Part shown: positions 7,333 through 16,903 of the stretch, piece by piece
How the letters are laid out: the number at the start of each line of letters is the position of its first letter
Position numbering within the stretch: the stretch's first letter is position 1
DNA from: Acidobacteriota bacterium
Lineage (GTDB): Bacteria; Acidobacteriota; Terriglobia; Acidiferrales; UBA7541
Assembly: GCA_003223215.1 (NCBI GenBank)
Contig: QHYH01000094.1
Location: forward strand, 1 to 64,000
Reading direction: 5' to 3'
DNA length: 64,000 nt
Program-made: the position numbers and the translations under genes
Notes under the pieces: model-generated
The model's database searches: none
Seen by the model: the letters and a program-made list of their open reading frames with translations, nothing else
What the model was told of the DNA's origin: nothing

Positions 7333-8130
7333 ATGAGAGTAATGAAGCCCCGAGTCTCGTTAACGCAATTTGCCCAGTCCTCACCTCTCTTTACGCTTGA
7401 GGAGCTGGGCCATCGCTACGGCAAGAAGAAACTGACCCGCTCAGTCCGCAATATGCTTTATAGGCTCAAACGCCAAGGCCGAGTCCGACAGTTGACGAAG
7501 GGAGTTTATGTCGGGGCGCTTGCCACTGCATCGGTGAACAGGTACGGCGTGCCGAGCAAACTGCGCAAGGACGCTGTTGTTGCATTTCACTCTGCCCTTG
7601 AATTCCACGGCATAGCGAACCAAGTGTTCCAGACGGTCTACTATCTCTCGGTTCGCCCACGCAAGGACGTGGCCTTTGACGGTGTAACTTACCATTGTGT
7701 TGCACCGCCGCGCCAACTAGTGCGGGCGCATCGACTGGATTTTCAAGTCGAGTTGAGCCGCGACAGAGTCCGCGTCACAGGCAGAGAGCGGTCTATAGTC
7801 GATTGCCTTGTGTTCCTCCCATACAGCGGCGGAGTAGATGAGTTAGATCGTTCCCTCGCGATGCTTCCTTCATTCGATTTTGACATTGTTCTCGAATATC
7901 TCAGACTTCTTCGGATGCCTTGGCTCTACGCACGACTAGGCTTCCTCTTGGACCGACACGCCGAGAAACTCTTTTTCAAGGGCAAATCGCGGGATGCTTT
8001 TCTGAAGAGGCTTCCCCGAGGAGTCGCATATCTAGACCGGAAGCGCCCAGGCAATCGCTGGGTTCCCACCTGGAATCTCATGGTAGCTGAGACGCTCGCT
8101 CCCTCAACCGAACAGGTGGTACGCACGTGA
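7333..8130 (+). CDS. abiEi: AbiEi-type antitoxin and autorepressor
   Basis: 265 residues. An N-terminal winged-helix region (FTLEELGHRYGKKKLTRSVRNMLYRL, then GRVRQLTKGVYV) is followed by the AbiEi antitoxin domain (VAFHSALEFHGIANQVFQTVYY, SIVDCLVFL). In this family of type IV toxin-antitoxin systems the protein represses its own operon and counteracts the nucleotidyltransferase toxin without binding it. The next gene overlaps by four bases (GTGA), as expected for translational coupling. ATG at 7333 and ATG at 7342 are both possible starts; neither has a clear ribosome site. The pair sits between attachment-like repeats and was probably brought in by the mobile element. Confidence 0.85.
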   Translation: MRVMKPRVSLTQFAQSSPLFTLEELGHRYGKKKLTRSVRNMLYRLKRQGRVRQLTKGVYVGALATASVNRYGVPSKLRKDAVVAFHSALEFHGIANQVFQTVYYLSVRPRKDVAFDGVTYHCVAPPRQLVRAHRLDFQVELSRDRVRVTGRERSIVDCLVFLPYSGGVDELDRSLAMLPSFDFDIVLEYLRLLRMPWLYARLGFLLDRHAEKLFFKGKSRDAFLKRLPRGVAYLDRKRPGNRWVPTWNLMVAETLAPSTEQVVRT

Positions 8131-9089
8131 AACTGGACGCGGCCTATGTCAAGCGAACCGCTGACGCTACGGGTTTCGACGCTGTGCAACTGGAAAAGGT
8201 GATCCGCCTAAGGCAACTGCTTATCGAATTTCGCAAACATCCTTTCCTACGCGAACGATTGGTTCTCAAGGGCGGAACAGCTGTAAGCCTTTTCTTTCTT
8301 GAGCTTCCGCGACTCTCAGTGGACATCGATCTGAATTACGTCGGTCAACTGAACCGTGAAGAAATGCAGCGAGAGCGCCCGGAGATCGTTAAAGCAGCCG
8401 AGCAAATATGTCAGGTGCTCGGATACAAATTGCAGCGGGGTGCCGACGACTATGCTCTTACGGAATGGTTTCTTACGTACCAAAACCACGCCGGCAGTTC
8501 CGATCAAATTCAAATCGAGATTAATTTTTTGGTGCGCGCGTGTGCGCTCGCACCGCAACTACGTCAAGCGACGCCAATCGGCGATGAGGCGGCGTGCGAG
8601 TTTCCCCTCCTGGCAATCGAGGAACTGTTTGCAGGAAAGATCAGGGCAATGATTGACCGCCAGCACCCGCGCGATCTCTACGACCTATTCCGCTTCCGCA
8701 AAGCTAATCTCAGCTATGACTCTGAGGTGATGCGTAAGCTCGCAGTGCTGTTCGGCAGCACCCTAAACCGAGACCTTCGCAGCTACAACATGTCGCGATT
8801 CGCTAACATCGATGACGAGGCCATCAGGCGACTTCTCTATCCGTTATTGAAGGCAGGGGATCGCCCGACAGGAGCCGAGATGTTCGCGATTGCCAAGCCA
8901 ATTCTGGAAGGCGTTCTGGACCATCGGCGCGAGGCTAATTTCCTCGAAGCAATGGCAGCGGGAAAATATCAGCCTGAGCTTCTATTCCCTAAAGACGATG
9001 GCATTGTGAACCGAATCCGCCAACATCCCGCGTTGCTGTGGAAAGCCGAAAATGTCCGCCAGTATCTTTCGAAGCAAAAACTCTCCTAG
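8127..9089 (+). CDS. abiEii: AbiEii-type nucleotidyltransferase toxin
   Basis: 320 residues, GTG start overlapping the antitoxin stop. The nucleotidyltransferase core is clear: LVLKGGTAVSLFFL with the GG(T/S) motif, followed by RLSVDIDLNYV carrying the D-x-D metal ligands. Further conserved blocks are QIEINFL and LAIEELFAGKIRAMIDRQHPRDLYDL, the PRDLYD segment being typical of the AbiEii/DUF1814 family. Known members block growth by transferring nucleotides to targets such as tRNA acceptor ends. All catalytic motifs are present, so this looks like a functional toxin controlled by the upstream gene. Confidence 0.9.
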   Translation: MKLDAAYVKRTADATGFDAVQLEKVIRLRQLLIEFRKHPFLRERLVLKGGTAVSLFFLELPRLSVDIDLNYVGQLNREEMQRERPEIVKAAEQICQVLGYKLQRGADDYALTEWFLTYQNHAGSSDQIQIEINFLVRACALAPQLRQATPIGDEAACEFPLLAIEELFAGKIRAMIDRQHPRDLYDLFRFRKANLSYDSEVMRKLAVLFGSTLNRDLRSYNMSRFANIDDEAIRRLLYPLLKAGDRPTGAEMFAIAKPILEGVLDHRREANFLEAMAAGKYQPELLFPKDDGIVNRIRQHPALLWKAENVRQYLSKQKLS

Positions 9090-9470
9090 TATCAAAAGGG
9101 GCTAAAGCACTGAAGCCGTCCCAAAGGTCGGCTTCGCTTCCTGCCCACTAGGGGACAGGGGAGCTGCCTGCTTGCCCGCCAGTTCTCCACAATCCGTGCA
9201 AGACGCTAAAGGGTCTTTATTCAAAACCGGTTGGTTCGTAGCCGCCGCGCAGCCCGTCTCTCAGAAAAGGACACCTCCATGCTCACGCCGCCGTCAAGGC
9301 GCACCCGAGCCCGTGACTGACGTCACAGACAAACTCCTTGTTTTCGCTAACTCTGCTTCGTGTGACCACAGACGGTTGGCGATTCGTTACGCCCACTCGA
9401 CGGTTACGTGTCAACCCATCTATTGGCGGGTGTAGAGTGGGTAAGGCTTTCGGGGTAGGTCGGAGGCCAA
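9090..9470. other. Gene-free stretch after abiEii
   Basis: No coding region, tRNA or convincing terminator is visible. Only the GGAGG ribosome site at 9462-9466 belongs to the next gene. Confidence 0.5.
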
Positions 9471-11914
9471 GTGATATTCCTTCGCGATTGCGTGCGGGAC
9501 CTCCGCTACGCTTTGCGGCAATTCGCCAGCACGCCCACGGTGACCGCCGTGGCCGTGCTCACCCTGGCCATAGGTATTGGCGCCAACGCCGCAATTTTCA
9601 GTTTGCTGGACACTGCGCTACTGCAGACCCTTCCAGTGCGTGACCCAGGGAGTTTGCGGACGGTCGAGGTGGTCACACGCTCGGGCGTCCGGATGTCCAA
9701 TATCCCTTCTGAGTTTTTCAATGAGTTGCGCAAGGTTCCGCGGTCTTTTTCCGGTGTGTTCGCGTTCTGGAGAGATAGGATGAATTTCGACGCCAGCGGA
9801 GACAGCGACCGGGTTCTGGTCCAACAGGTATCGGGCGGCAACTATTCGACCCTCGGCGTCCCGAGTTTCATTGGGCGCACCATCGACGAGCAGGATGAGA
9901 AGAACGACCAACGCGTTGCAGTGCTCAGCTATTCGTTTTGGGCCCGGCGCTTTAACAGCAATCCCCTCATAGTCGGCAAGACCGTCAACTTAAACGGCAT
10001 CCCGACAGAAGTCATCGGAGTGACGCCACCGGCATTTTTCGGAACGGACCAAGGCGTTTCGCCGGACATCACCATTCCCCTCGACCATCCCGGGCAGCTT
10101 GCGAATGTTTGGACCACGGTAAGGCTCAAGGCAAGTGTCAGTGACAAGCAAGCGCAAGCGGAGGCCGATGTTGCTTTGCAGCGGGCGCTCGAATTGATGC
10201 GCCCAGGCTTGGCCAACTATCGCGAGAGCGATCGGGAAGAAGTACTGACGCAGCGCGCGCTGCTGGCGCGAGGTGACCGAGGCCTGGGATTGGAGCTGGG
10301 GTCCTACACTGACTCGCTGCAAATCCTCATGTTGCTTTCCGGCGCCGTTCTGCTGATTGCGTGTGTGAACATCGCCAACGTGTTGCTCGCGCGTTTTACC
10401 GCCAGGGCGTATGAAATCGGGGTCCGGCTGACATTGGGCGCGAGCCGGCGACGCTTGGTACAACAGTTCCTGGTGGAGAGTGCTTTACTTTCGGCGATGG
10501 CGGCAGCGGCAGGTCTTGTGCTTGCGTTTTGGATGCAGCGCGCGCTGGTTCTGCTGCTGATGGACGATGAAGCGCGGCAAGCGATTCAGTTTACGCTCAA
10601 TGCCCACGTTCTGGCATTCAGCGGAGGCGCTGCGATTGCGACTCTGCTCCTATTTGGGTTGTGCCCGCGTTACGTGCCACGAAGGTTGAGGCGCTGGCTT
10701 TCATGCGGCAAGACTCGAATGGAGCTCGCTGGTCGCGTTCCGTTTTGGCGAAGGGACTCATCGTGGTCCAGATCGCCGCATCACTGATGCTGCTTTCCGG
10801 GGCGGGCTTGCTGAAGCTGCGCACCAGCAAGCTCACTGCGCTTCACACCGGCATGTCCGTAGAGAACATGCTGGTGATGAAGATTGGGCTGGGCTGGCGC
10901 GAATATCAGCAGACGTATCCCCCATCGGTGTATCAAGAAATTATAGTGCGCGTACAAGGAGTGCCCGGCGTGAGGTCCGCCGCGTTAGGCGCGAACTTCG
11001 CATTCTCCTCAGGCGATTGGGTGAAATCGGTCTGGGTGGAAGGGCAGCCGCCCGAGCAAGAACAGATGGCCGCGTTCAATGTGGTCAGTCCCAGTTTCTT
11101 TTCTACCGCGGGAATTCCCGTGCTTGAGGGCCGCGAATTTACCGACCGCGACGTTTTAGGCGCACCTAAAGTGGTCGTCATCAACGAGGCGTTCGCGAAG
11201 CGCTATTTCCCGGGCCAAAATCCCGTTGGGCGGCACTTTGGCGACAAAGGGGAAAAGTCGATTTTGAAGTATGAGGTCATCGGAGTGGTGGCCGACTCGC
11301 GAAACATGTTTTTGAAGAAGGCTCCGGGGCCAATGCTGTACGCGCCGTTGCTGCAGGATGAGCACGGAGATGCAACGAACGTGGTCTTGCATGTCCGCAC
11401 GAGGGGAAATCCGAAGCTGATTCTGGATCGCTTGCGGGCCGAGATTCGCGCGCTGAATCCGCACGTTCCGGTGCGCGACGTGATGACACTAAGCGAACGG
11501 TTGTCGCTGGCGCAGCGGCCCGACCGCATGATGGCGATCCTGGCCGGTTTTTTTGGCTCGTTGGCGCTGCTCCTGACCGCGATGGGAATCTACGGAGTGA
11601 TTGCCTATGCGGTAGGACGCCGGACCAGAGAGAGTGGAGTGCGTCTGGCATTGGGCGCAACGCCGCGGAACGTTCTGCAGATGATTGTGCGCGAGACACT
11701 GACGCTCGTCGCGGCGGGAGCGATATTGGGCCTGCCGCTCGCCTTTATTTGTACCCGCGTGCTGAAGAGCACGCTGTTTGGAGTGGAGCCGCAGGACCCC
11801 ATAACCGCCGCAGCGTGCCTTATCGTGCTGCTGCTGGCCGGGCTCGCGGCCGGTTACGTGCCCGCGCGACGAGCCGCTGTGCTGGAACCCGTCTCCGCGC
11901 TACGAACTGAATAG
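9471..11914 (+). pseudogene. ADOP-family permease (MacB/FtsX, duplicated), frameshifted at mid-length
   Basis: Acidobacterial duplicated orphan permeases are two fused MacB-like halves without an ATPase. Half one starts at GTG 9471 behind GGAGG: a transmembrane segment (VLTLAIGIGANAAIFS), a periplasmic core, then FtsX segments (LLSGAVLLIACVNIANVLLAR). Half two (LIVVQIAASLMLLSGAGLL, a second core, then ALLLTAMGIYGVIAYAVGRR with SGVRLALGATPRNVL) is in the -1 frame from about 10660. The expected joining motif FGL-x-PALRATK spans the break. The break falls between the halves, leaving frames of 438 and 417 residues that overlap by 127 bases, the second with a possible GTG start at 10661. It is a pseudogene, a split into two half-permeases, or a sequence error. 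Transport substrate is unknown. Confidence 0.8.
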
Positions 11915-11986
11915 CCCGCGCTTAACGGCTTTGGAGTTTCTCGTCGCCTTCGAACCTTAGGCGAAGCCACTTGCCTGCGCTGATTC

Positions 11987-12100
11987 CGTGTACCCGGCGT
12001 GTACCTCACTTGGGTGAATTCGATGTTTTTATAGTTTCTGCCGTCTTGTAGAATGAGCAAGTTACGTGGAATCAGTGGGGGTCTGAATTCCGATTCCCCC
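11987..12100 (+). repeat. Direct repeat copy B, candidate attachment site
   Basis: Nearly identical to 6674-6787, including the GTGTAC-N5-GTGTAC doublet (11988-12004). Identity stops at the run of C, before the CACCATTCTTTC core seen in copy A, so the sequence beyond this point is different. The two copies bracket about 5.2 kb with recombinase tail, coupling-protein fragment, abiE and the permease. In the surrounding gap 11915-12348 I see no gene. Confidence 0.7.
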
Positions 12101-12348
12101 TCACCGGCTCCGAAAACTCTCAGTGGACTTGCGACACATCCGTGTCCTTCGCAATGAGCGTGGGAGCGGTGAGTTGGTCGCCAGCTATTTTTCGCCGAGT
12201 AAATCGAATCGCTCACGCGATAGAGAATTTCGCCGCCGGCGCGATTGGCCACGAGTTCGGTGTCCGCCCTGCGGGTCTTACAAATGCCGTTAGCTCAACA
12301 CGAGGCGATTCGAAAGAGTCGGCGTTAGCTCACGACCTTAATTAAATC

Positions 12349-14760
12349 TCAGGGGTTTGCTGGCCTCGCGTGGTCGCCATCGAAAATGATAGCTCCATTG
12401 CTATCCAGAGCCAGATTTAGATGCTCTGCTAGGAATTCCAGCCGTCGCTGCCAGAAATCGTTGACGTTCGGCTTACTCTCAAGGACATGGCCTTCATCTT
12501 TGTAGATGCGGTATTCCGCGTCCTTGCCCAACCGCTTCAGCGCGGCGAATATCGCGTCGGATGCTATCAGGTTTCCGTCCTTGTTTCCCTGGCCGATCAA
12601 CAGCGGCGTCTCGATTTGATCGAACTGATAAATTGGAGAGTTGGCTAAATATCGCTCGCGGTATTCCCAGGGCGTGCCCCCCAAGTTTCCTTGTCCATGC
12701 TCGTAATATCCGCCAGTTGCATCGGCGGCTTCAGGCCGCTGATTCAAGTAGTCCGCCACCAAATCCGGATGTAGTATCGCAGCGGTAATGACTGCGGCCT
12801 TAAAGCGCTTCGTTTGACAAATGAGCGCCAGCGTGCAATAGGAGCCGTAACTCTGCCCCATCACCGCCAAGCGATTGGGGTCGGCATAGCCTTGTTCGAT
12901 TGCAGCGTCAATGCCCGGGACCACCGTATTCACCAGATCTTTCATCACCATGCCGGTGCGCAGGGGTGCATCCGGGTAGAGCACGGCATAGCCGCGCGTT
13001 GCGAGAATATGGAAATTCCATGTCGAATCGCTCCAAAACCCGAAGCTGTTCACATAATTCGAACCGTTAGCCCCGCCATATACCCACACGGCCAGAGGGA
13101 GGCGACGGCCTTTCTCATAGCCCGGAGGCAAGAGAAGCGCTCCACGTAACCGTTGCCCATCTGCACCTTTCCAATCGATGATTCTGGCAGAGCCTAACTC
13201 ATAGTGCTCAATTCCCTCATTAAGATGCGTGACCTGTTGCGTCTCGTTGCTTGCGGTATTGAACACCCAGGCGTCTGCCAGATGCTGCTGGTCCTTCGCA
13301 ATGTATGTGATTTCTCCAGTGGCGTCGCTGGCATCCAGATTGAAGGTCGTGTAATACGTTCGCTCGTTCTCTAATTCAGCAAAGCTGTGCCCGCTGGCGA
13401 GATCGATGCGGAAGATTCCGGCCTTTGTCCCTTGGCGTTCACGAGCGATAACCCAAGCTGTATGCCCCTCGTTCGTGGTCCACAGAATTGGTTGACGGGC
13501 ACGCGTTACGATTCCGGTGATCCGATGTCCGGGAATGTCGCCAACTGCAGTCCCCCGTCCAGTGGAAACTTCGATTCGCCAGAGCTTGCCGTCATTTCCG
13601 AGAGCATAGATGTTCTTTCCCGTGGCGTCCCACACTGGAGGCCGCTCACCTTCGCCGTCGTTGAAACTAGGAAGGCCAGCGGCCGACAGGTTCTTCGCAG
13701 CGCCATCCGCGACGGAAACAACCACAATCTCGCCCTTAGCTCGCTGCCCACTTGAAATGTAGGCAATCTGACGACTGTCAGGTGACCAGTTCAGCTCGAT
13801 TCCATAGCCGAGCTGGATCCTGTCCGCAAGCTTGCGACTGCGACCACTGTCAAATGCATAAAGCTCTAGTTCGTCGATGAACTGCTGGGTGTTCGGTTCG
13901 CGGCCCAGCGTTGAAGTATACGCCACGTACTTTTCATCGGGAGAAAACGAAAACCAGACAGCTTTGACGTGCTTTGCGATACGCGAAACGCTGTGGTTGC
14001 GCAAGTCTAGAATCGCCAGGTCTCCCCATTCCCCATCCGTAAAGTCGGCCGCGTCAGGTTTGGTCGCCTGCTCTTTCGCGGCATCGGTCTTCTTGCTTAG
14101 AGCCTTGAAGACGATAACTGACGGTTCGTTGAGGGCCGGTTTTGGGAAACGCTCCCTGCCTTCGGTAGCTGGCAGGAGCGCGTTGGCTTGGGCGACGCTC
14201 ATTCCTTCGGGCAGAATTTTGCATAAGATGCGATGGCTATCGGAAGACCACCGCACAATTTCGAAACCAAAAAATGACCGGACGATCACACCTGGGAAGC
14301 GTTCCGATTTACCTGTAGCCTTTTCCCATATCCAGATTCCGGCTTCACCGCCTTCATCGGAGTAATAAGCCAGGCGGCTCCCGTCCGGGGACCACACTGG
14401 CGCCCAGTTGAAGTTAGTAGAATTTCCAAGCTTAATGACCTGTCCGGTTTTGATGCTTGTAATGCCAGCCTGCTTGCGATTGTTGCCCTCAGCGAAGGAA
14501 ACTCCAGTCGCGGTATAGAACCTGCCCGCAGGCACAGCCTCATCGATCGCCCAGGTATGCGCGAGCCACTCCCCATCCGGCGAAAGATCGAAAGCAGAAC
14601 GAGTGTCAGGCGCGTTGGTTGCGACAGCGATGTCCAGTGGCAAAGGTTCACGGACCCGTTGTTGGCCCTCAACAGCGGATGCAAGCCAAACCGCGCAGCA
14701 CATTGCTCCAGCCACTACCGCGAAGCGGTTCGGCTTCGATGAGTATCTGAACGTCGGCAT
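12349..14760 (-). CDS. Secreted S9-family peptidase (prolyl oligopeptidase type)
   Basis: About 803 residues. A signal peptide (VVAGAMCCAVWLASAVEG) precedes a WD40-like TolB/DPP-IV propeller (repeated WSPDG, WSPDSRQIAYIS blocks) and a C-terminal alpha/beta hydrolase domain. The nucleophile elbow is GQSYGS with Ser at about residue 638; Asp lies in GQGNKDGNL and His in DEGHVLESKP. It cleaves oligopeptides, often after Pro or Ala, in the periplasm or outside. GTG three bases earlier (14763) is an alternative start. It stands convergent with nothing on its left and divergent from the alginate lyase across a repeat-bearing gap. Confidence 0.9.
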   Translation of the reverse strand: MPTFRYSSKPNRFAVVAGAMCCAVWLASAVEGQQRVREPLPLDIAVATNAPDTRSAFDLSPDGEWLAHTWAIDEAVPAGRFYTATGVSFAEGNNRKQAGITSIKTGQVIKLGNSTNFNWAPVWSPDGSRLAYYSDEGGEAGIWIWEKATGKSERFPGVIVRSFFGFEIVRWSSDSHRILCKILPEGMSVAQANALLPATEGRERFPKPALNEPSVIVFKALSKKTDAAKEQATKPDAADFTDGEWGDLAILDLRNHSVSRIAKHVKAVWFSFSPDEKYVAYTSTLGREPNTQQFIDELELYAFDSGRSRKLADRIQLGYGIELNWSPDSRQIAYISSGQRAKGEIVVVSVADGAAKNLSAAGLPSFNDGEGERPPVWDATGKNIYALGNDGKLWRIEVSTGRGTAVGDIPGHRITGIVTRARQPILWTTNEGHTAWVIARERQGTKAGIFRIDLASGHSFAELENERTYYTTFNLDASDATGEITYIAKDQQHLADAWVFNTASNETQQVTHLNEGIEHYELGSARIIDWKGADGQRLRGALLLPPGYEKGRRLPLAVWVYGGANGSNYVNSFGFWSDSTWNFHILATRGYAVLYPDAPLRTGMVMKDLVNTVVPGIDAAIEQGYADPNRLAVMGQSYGSYCTLALICQTKRFKAAVITAAILHPDLVADYLNQRPEAADATGGYYEHGQGNLGGTPWEYRERYLANSPIYQFDQIETPLLIGQGNKDGNLIASDAIFAALKRLGKDAEYRIYKDEGHVLESKPNVNDFWQRRLEFLAEHLNLALDSNGAIIFDGDHARPANP

Positions 14761-15643
14761 CACTGCCCCATGGTTTCGAAACTGTATTCTATGCCCGGAT
14801 GCCCGGTGTCACCAGAAACGGAAATTGAACAATTGAACCTCATGGTGGGCTTAGGAGGGCAGTGGGTCAACGTCAACGATGCCTACTACCGTTGGGAACT
14901 ATCTCGTCCGGCCGACGGCCAGCTTACGAGAGGGAAGAATGAAGACGCGCGCTCGTAACCCCTAACTTGGTTAGAAGCCGCGAGTGGAGCTTGCGTTGCC
15001 GCCGTGTTCGGCGATTCTTTCTGCGACACCATGGCAATTGCGCTGGTGCGTCATCGCCATGAATCAACGCCGTGTACGTCCGGTGTACCTCAATCCCGGG
15101 AATCTGCCATTTTTGCGTTTTTTGGCGTGTACTAGAATCAGTAAGTTGCGTGGGATCAATGGGACTTAGGAGTTCGAATCCCACTCGTCCACCGATTCTT
15201 CAACCAAGACGAAGACCGCCAACAGCCAAAGAAAGTGGCCCACGCTCGCACGTGGTCGATACTTCCCAGATCCGGACTTCTAGGGCGTCTCAGCAACTTT
15301 AGCCTTTTAGGAACAGACACAGAGTCTTTCTCTCGCCGAAAGTGAGATGCCATTCTCGCTGCCGAAGGCAGCGCGGTCCCTCTCTCCGCCCAGGGCGAAT
15401 CTAACATGGAAATTCTTTATTCGTCTCGGGAGCAGACCGTCAGAGTAGCACTCGACCCGCGAGGAGTTTTGGCGTCAGTATTTGAGAATCGAATATTGCG
15501 CTGACGCTCCGAGACATAAACACATTACTTGCATTAAGATGACGCCATGGTTTTCAGGACTAGCAATCAGTGTTTCACATGCTGAAGCTATAAGTGCAAG
15601 GTCTATTGCTCACTGTGACCAGTTCGCGTACTACATGACAGCG
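14761..15643. other. Long non-coding stretch with an att-like relic
   Basis: Apart from repeat copy C I see no gene in this 880-base gap between the divergent peptidase and lyase genes. The reading frame upstream of the lyase start (from 15482) is open but has no family similarity. Confidence 0.5.
15072..15193 (+). repeat. Diverged repeat copy C, att-like relic
   Basis: It starts with GTGTAC-N5-GTGTAC (15072-15088). TAGAATCAGTAAGTTGCGTG then aligns with TAGAATGAGCAAGTTACGTG of copies A and B. It ends in AGTTCGAATCCCACTCGTCC and ACC, which looks like the T-arm and 3' end of a tRNA or tmRNA. No complete tRNA can be folded. It is probably an older integration site of the same recombinase type. 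Confidence 0.5.
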
Positions 15644-16855
15644 ATGAGTCTACTAACGCGCAGAGCATTTTGTGTTTCTGCGGGTTTCGCAGCCGCTACG
15701 CTCAAGGTGCCACGCCTCGCATTCGGCGATGGGCCTGAGCGCGATATTCCGGATCTTGCAAAGATTGATCGGCAGCGAGTCCTTAATGCGGCGGACCGTT
15801 ACCTCCAGCAACCACCGGTAACGATCACGGCGTTCTCAAGTCCGCGGAGTGCAGGCGAGCTGCACGATTATTATTCCGAGGGCGATTATTGGTGGCCCGA
15901 TCCAAAAAATCCTTCTGGACCGTATATCCGTCGTGATGGCATGTCCAACCCGGACAATTTCCTGGCTCACAGACACGCGCTGATTCGGTTAAGTATTCAG
16001 GTCCCTGCGTTGACCGCGGCATGGGTTCTCACGCACGATAGGCGATACGCGCGGCATGCCGTGAACCACTTACGAGCGTGGTTTCTCGATCCTGCGACAC
16101 TCATGCATGCAAGCCTTCAGTACGCCCAGGCGATTCATGGTGTAATCACAGGACGTGGGACCGGAATTATTGACACCATCCACCTTGTGGAAGTCGTCCG
16201 CTCCATCCCGGTACTGGAAAAAGCTCGCGCTCTCTCTACTCCGGAAATGCGCGGCCTGCGCAAGTGGTTCGCCGACTATCTGGATTGGATGATGACTTCC
16301 AAGAACGGCCAGGAGGAGTGCGACGCAAAGAATAACCACGGAACGTGCTGGCAGATGCAGGCGTCGGAGTTCGCGGCGTTTACAGGCGATAAGGAGTTAA
16401 CCGCGTTTTGCCAAAAAAGATTCAAGGAAGTCATCGTGCCAGAGCAAATTGCTGAGAATGGCAGTTTCCCTCGAGAACTCAGTCGCACGAAGCCTTATGG
16501 TTACTGCCTTTTCAACCTGGATGTCATGTCCGCCGTTTGCCAAATCCTCTCAACGCCGGAGAACAATCTTTTCACCTATTCCCTTCCGGATGGCCGAGGT
16601 TTCGCGAAAGCGATGGCCTTTATGTTTCCCTTCATCGCTGATAAGAAGTCGTGGCCATATGCGCATGATGTCGAATACTTCGAGGATTGGCCGGTGCGAC
16701 AGCCTAGCCTCCTATTTGCGGGAATCGCACTTTCGAAACCTGAATATCTCGCGGCCTGGAGCAAACTGAATCCTGACCCGACTGTGGAAGAAATCATTCG
16801 CAACTATCCCATACGCCAACAACTACTTTGGGTGTCCGAAGGAGTGCAATCCTGA
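15644..16855 (+). CDS. Alginate lyase family protein (PL5-like), Tat-type signal
   Basis: About 403 residues from ATG 15644; ATG 15635 is equally possible and neither has a clear ribosome site. The N-terminus LLTRRAFCVSAGFAAATL is a twin-arginine-like export signal. The mature part shows the family blocks SPRSAGELHDYYSEGD with YWWPDP, then KNNHGTCW (the Asn and His of the catalytic site) and RTKPYGYCLFNLD. Such enzymes cleave uronic-acid polymers by beta-elimination in the periplasm. It sits next to GH97 and GH29 enzymes and a TonB-dependent receptor, which supports a role in uptake of a uronate/fucose glycan; the exact substrate is inferred. Confidence 0.85.
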   Translation: MSLLTRRAFCVSAGFAAATLKVPRLAFGDGPERDIPDLAKIDRQRVLNAADRYLQQPPVTITAFSSPRSAGELHDYYSEGDYWWPDPKNPSGPYIRRDGMSNPDNFLAHRHALIRLSIQVPALTAAWVLTHDRRYARHAVNHLRAWFLDPATLMHASLQYAQAIHGVITGRGTGIIDTIHLVEVVRSIPVLEKARALSTPEMRGLRKWFADYLDWMMTSKNGQEECDAKNNHGTCWQMQASEFAAFTGDKELTAFCQKRFKEVIVPEQIAENGSFPRELSRTKPYGYCLFNLDVMSAVCQILSTPENNLFTYSLPDGRGFAKAMAFMFPFIADKKSWPYAHDVEYFEDWPVRQPSLLFAGIALSKPEYLAAWSKLNPDPTVEEIIRNYPIRQQLLWVSEGVQS

Positions 16856-16903
16856 ACACACTTGAGACGCCCTCGATTCGAGCGTCGCGGAAAGGCGCCG
16901 ACG

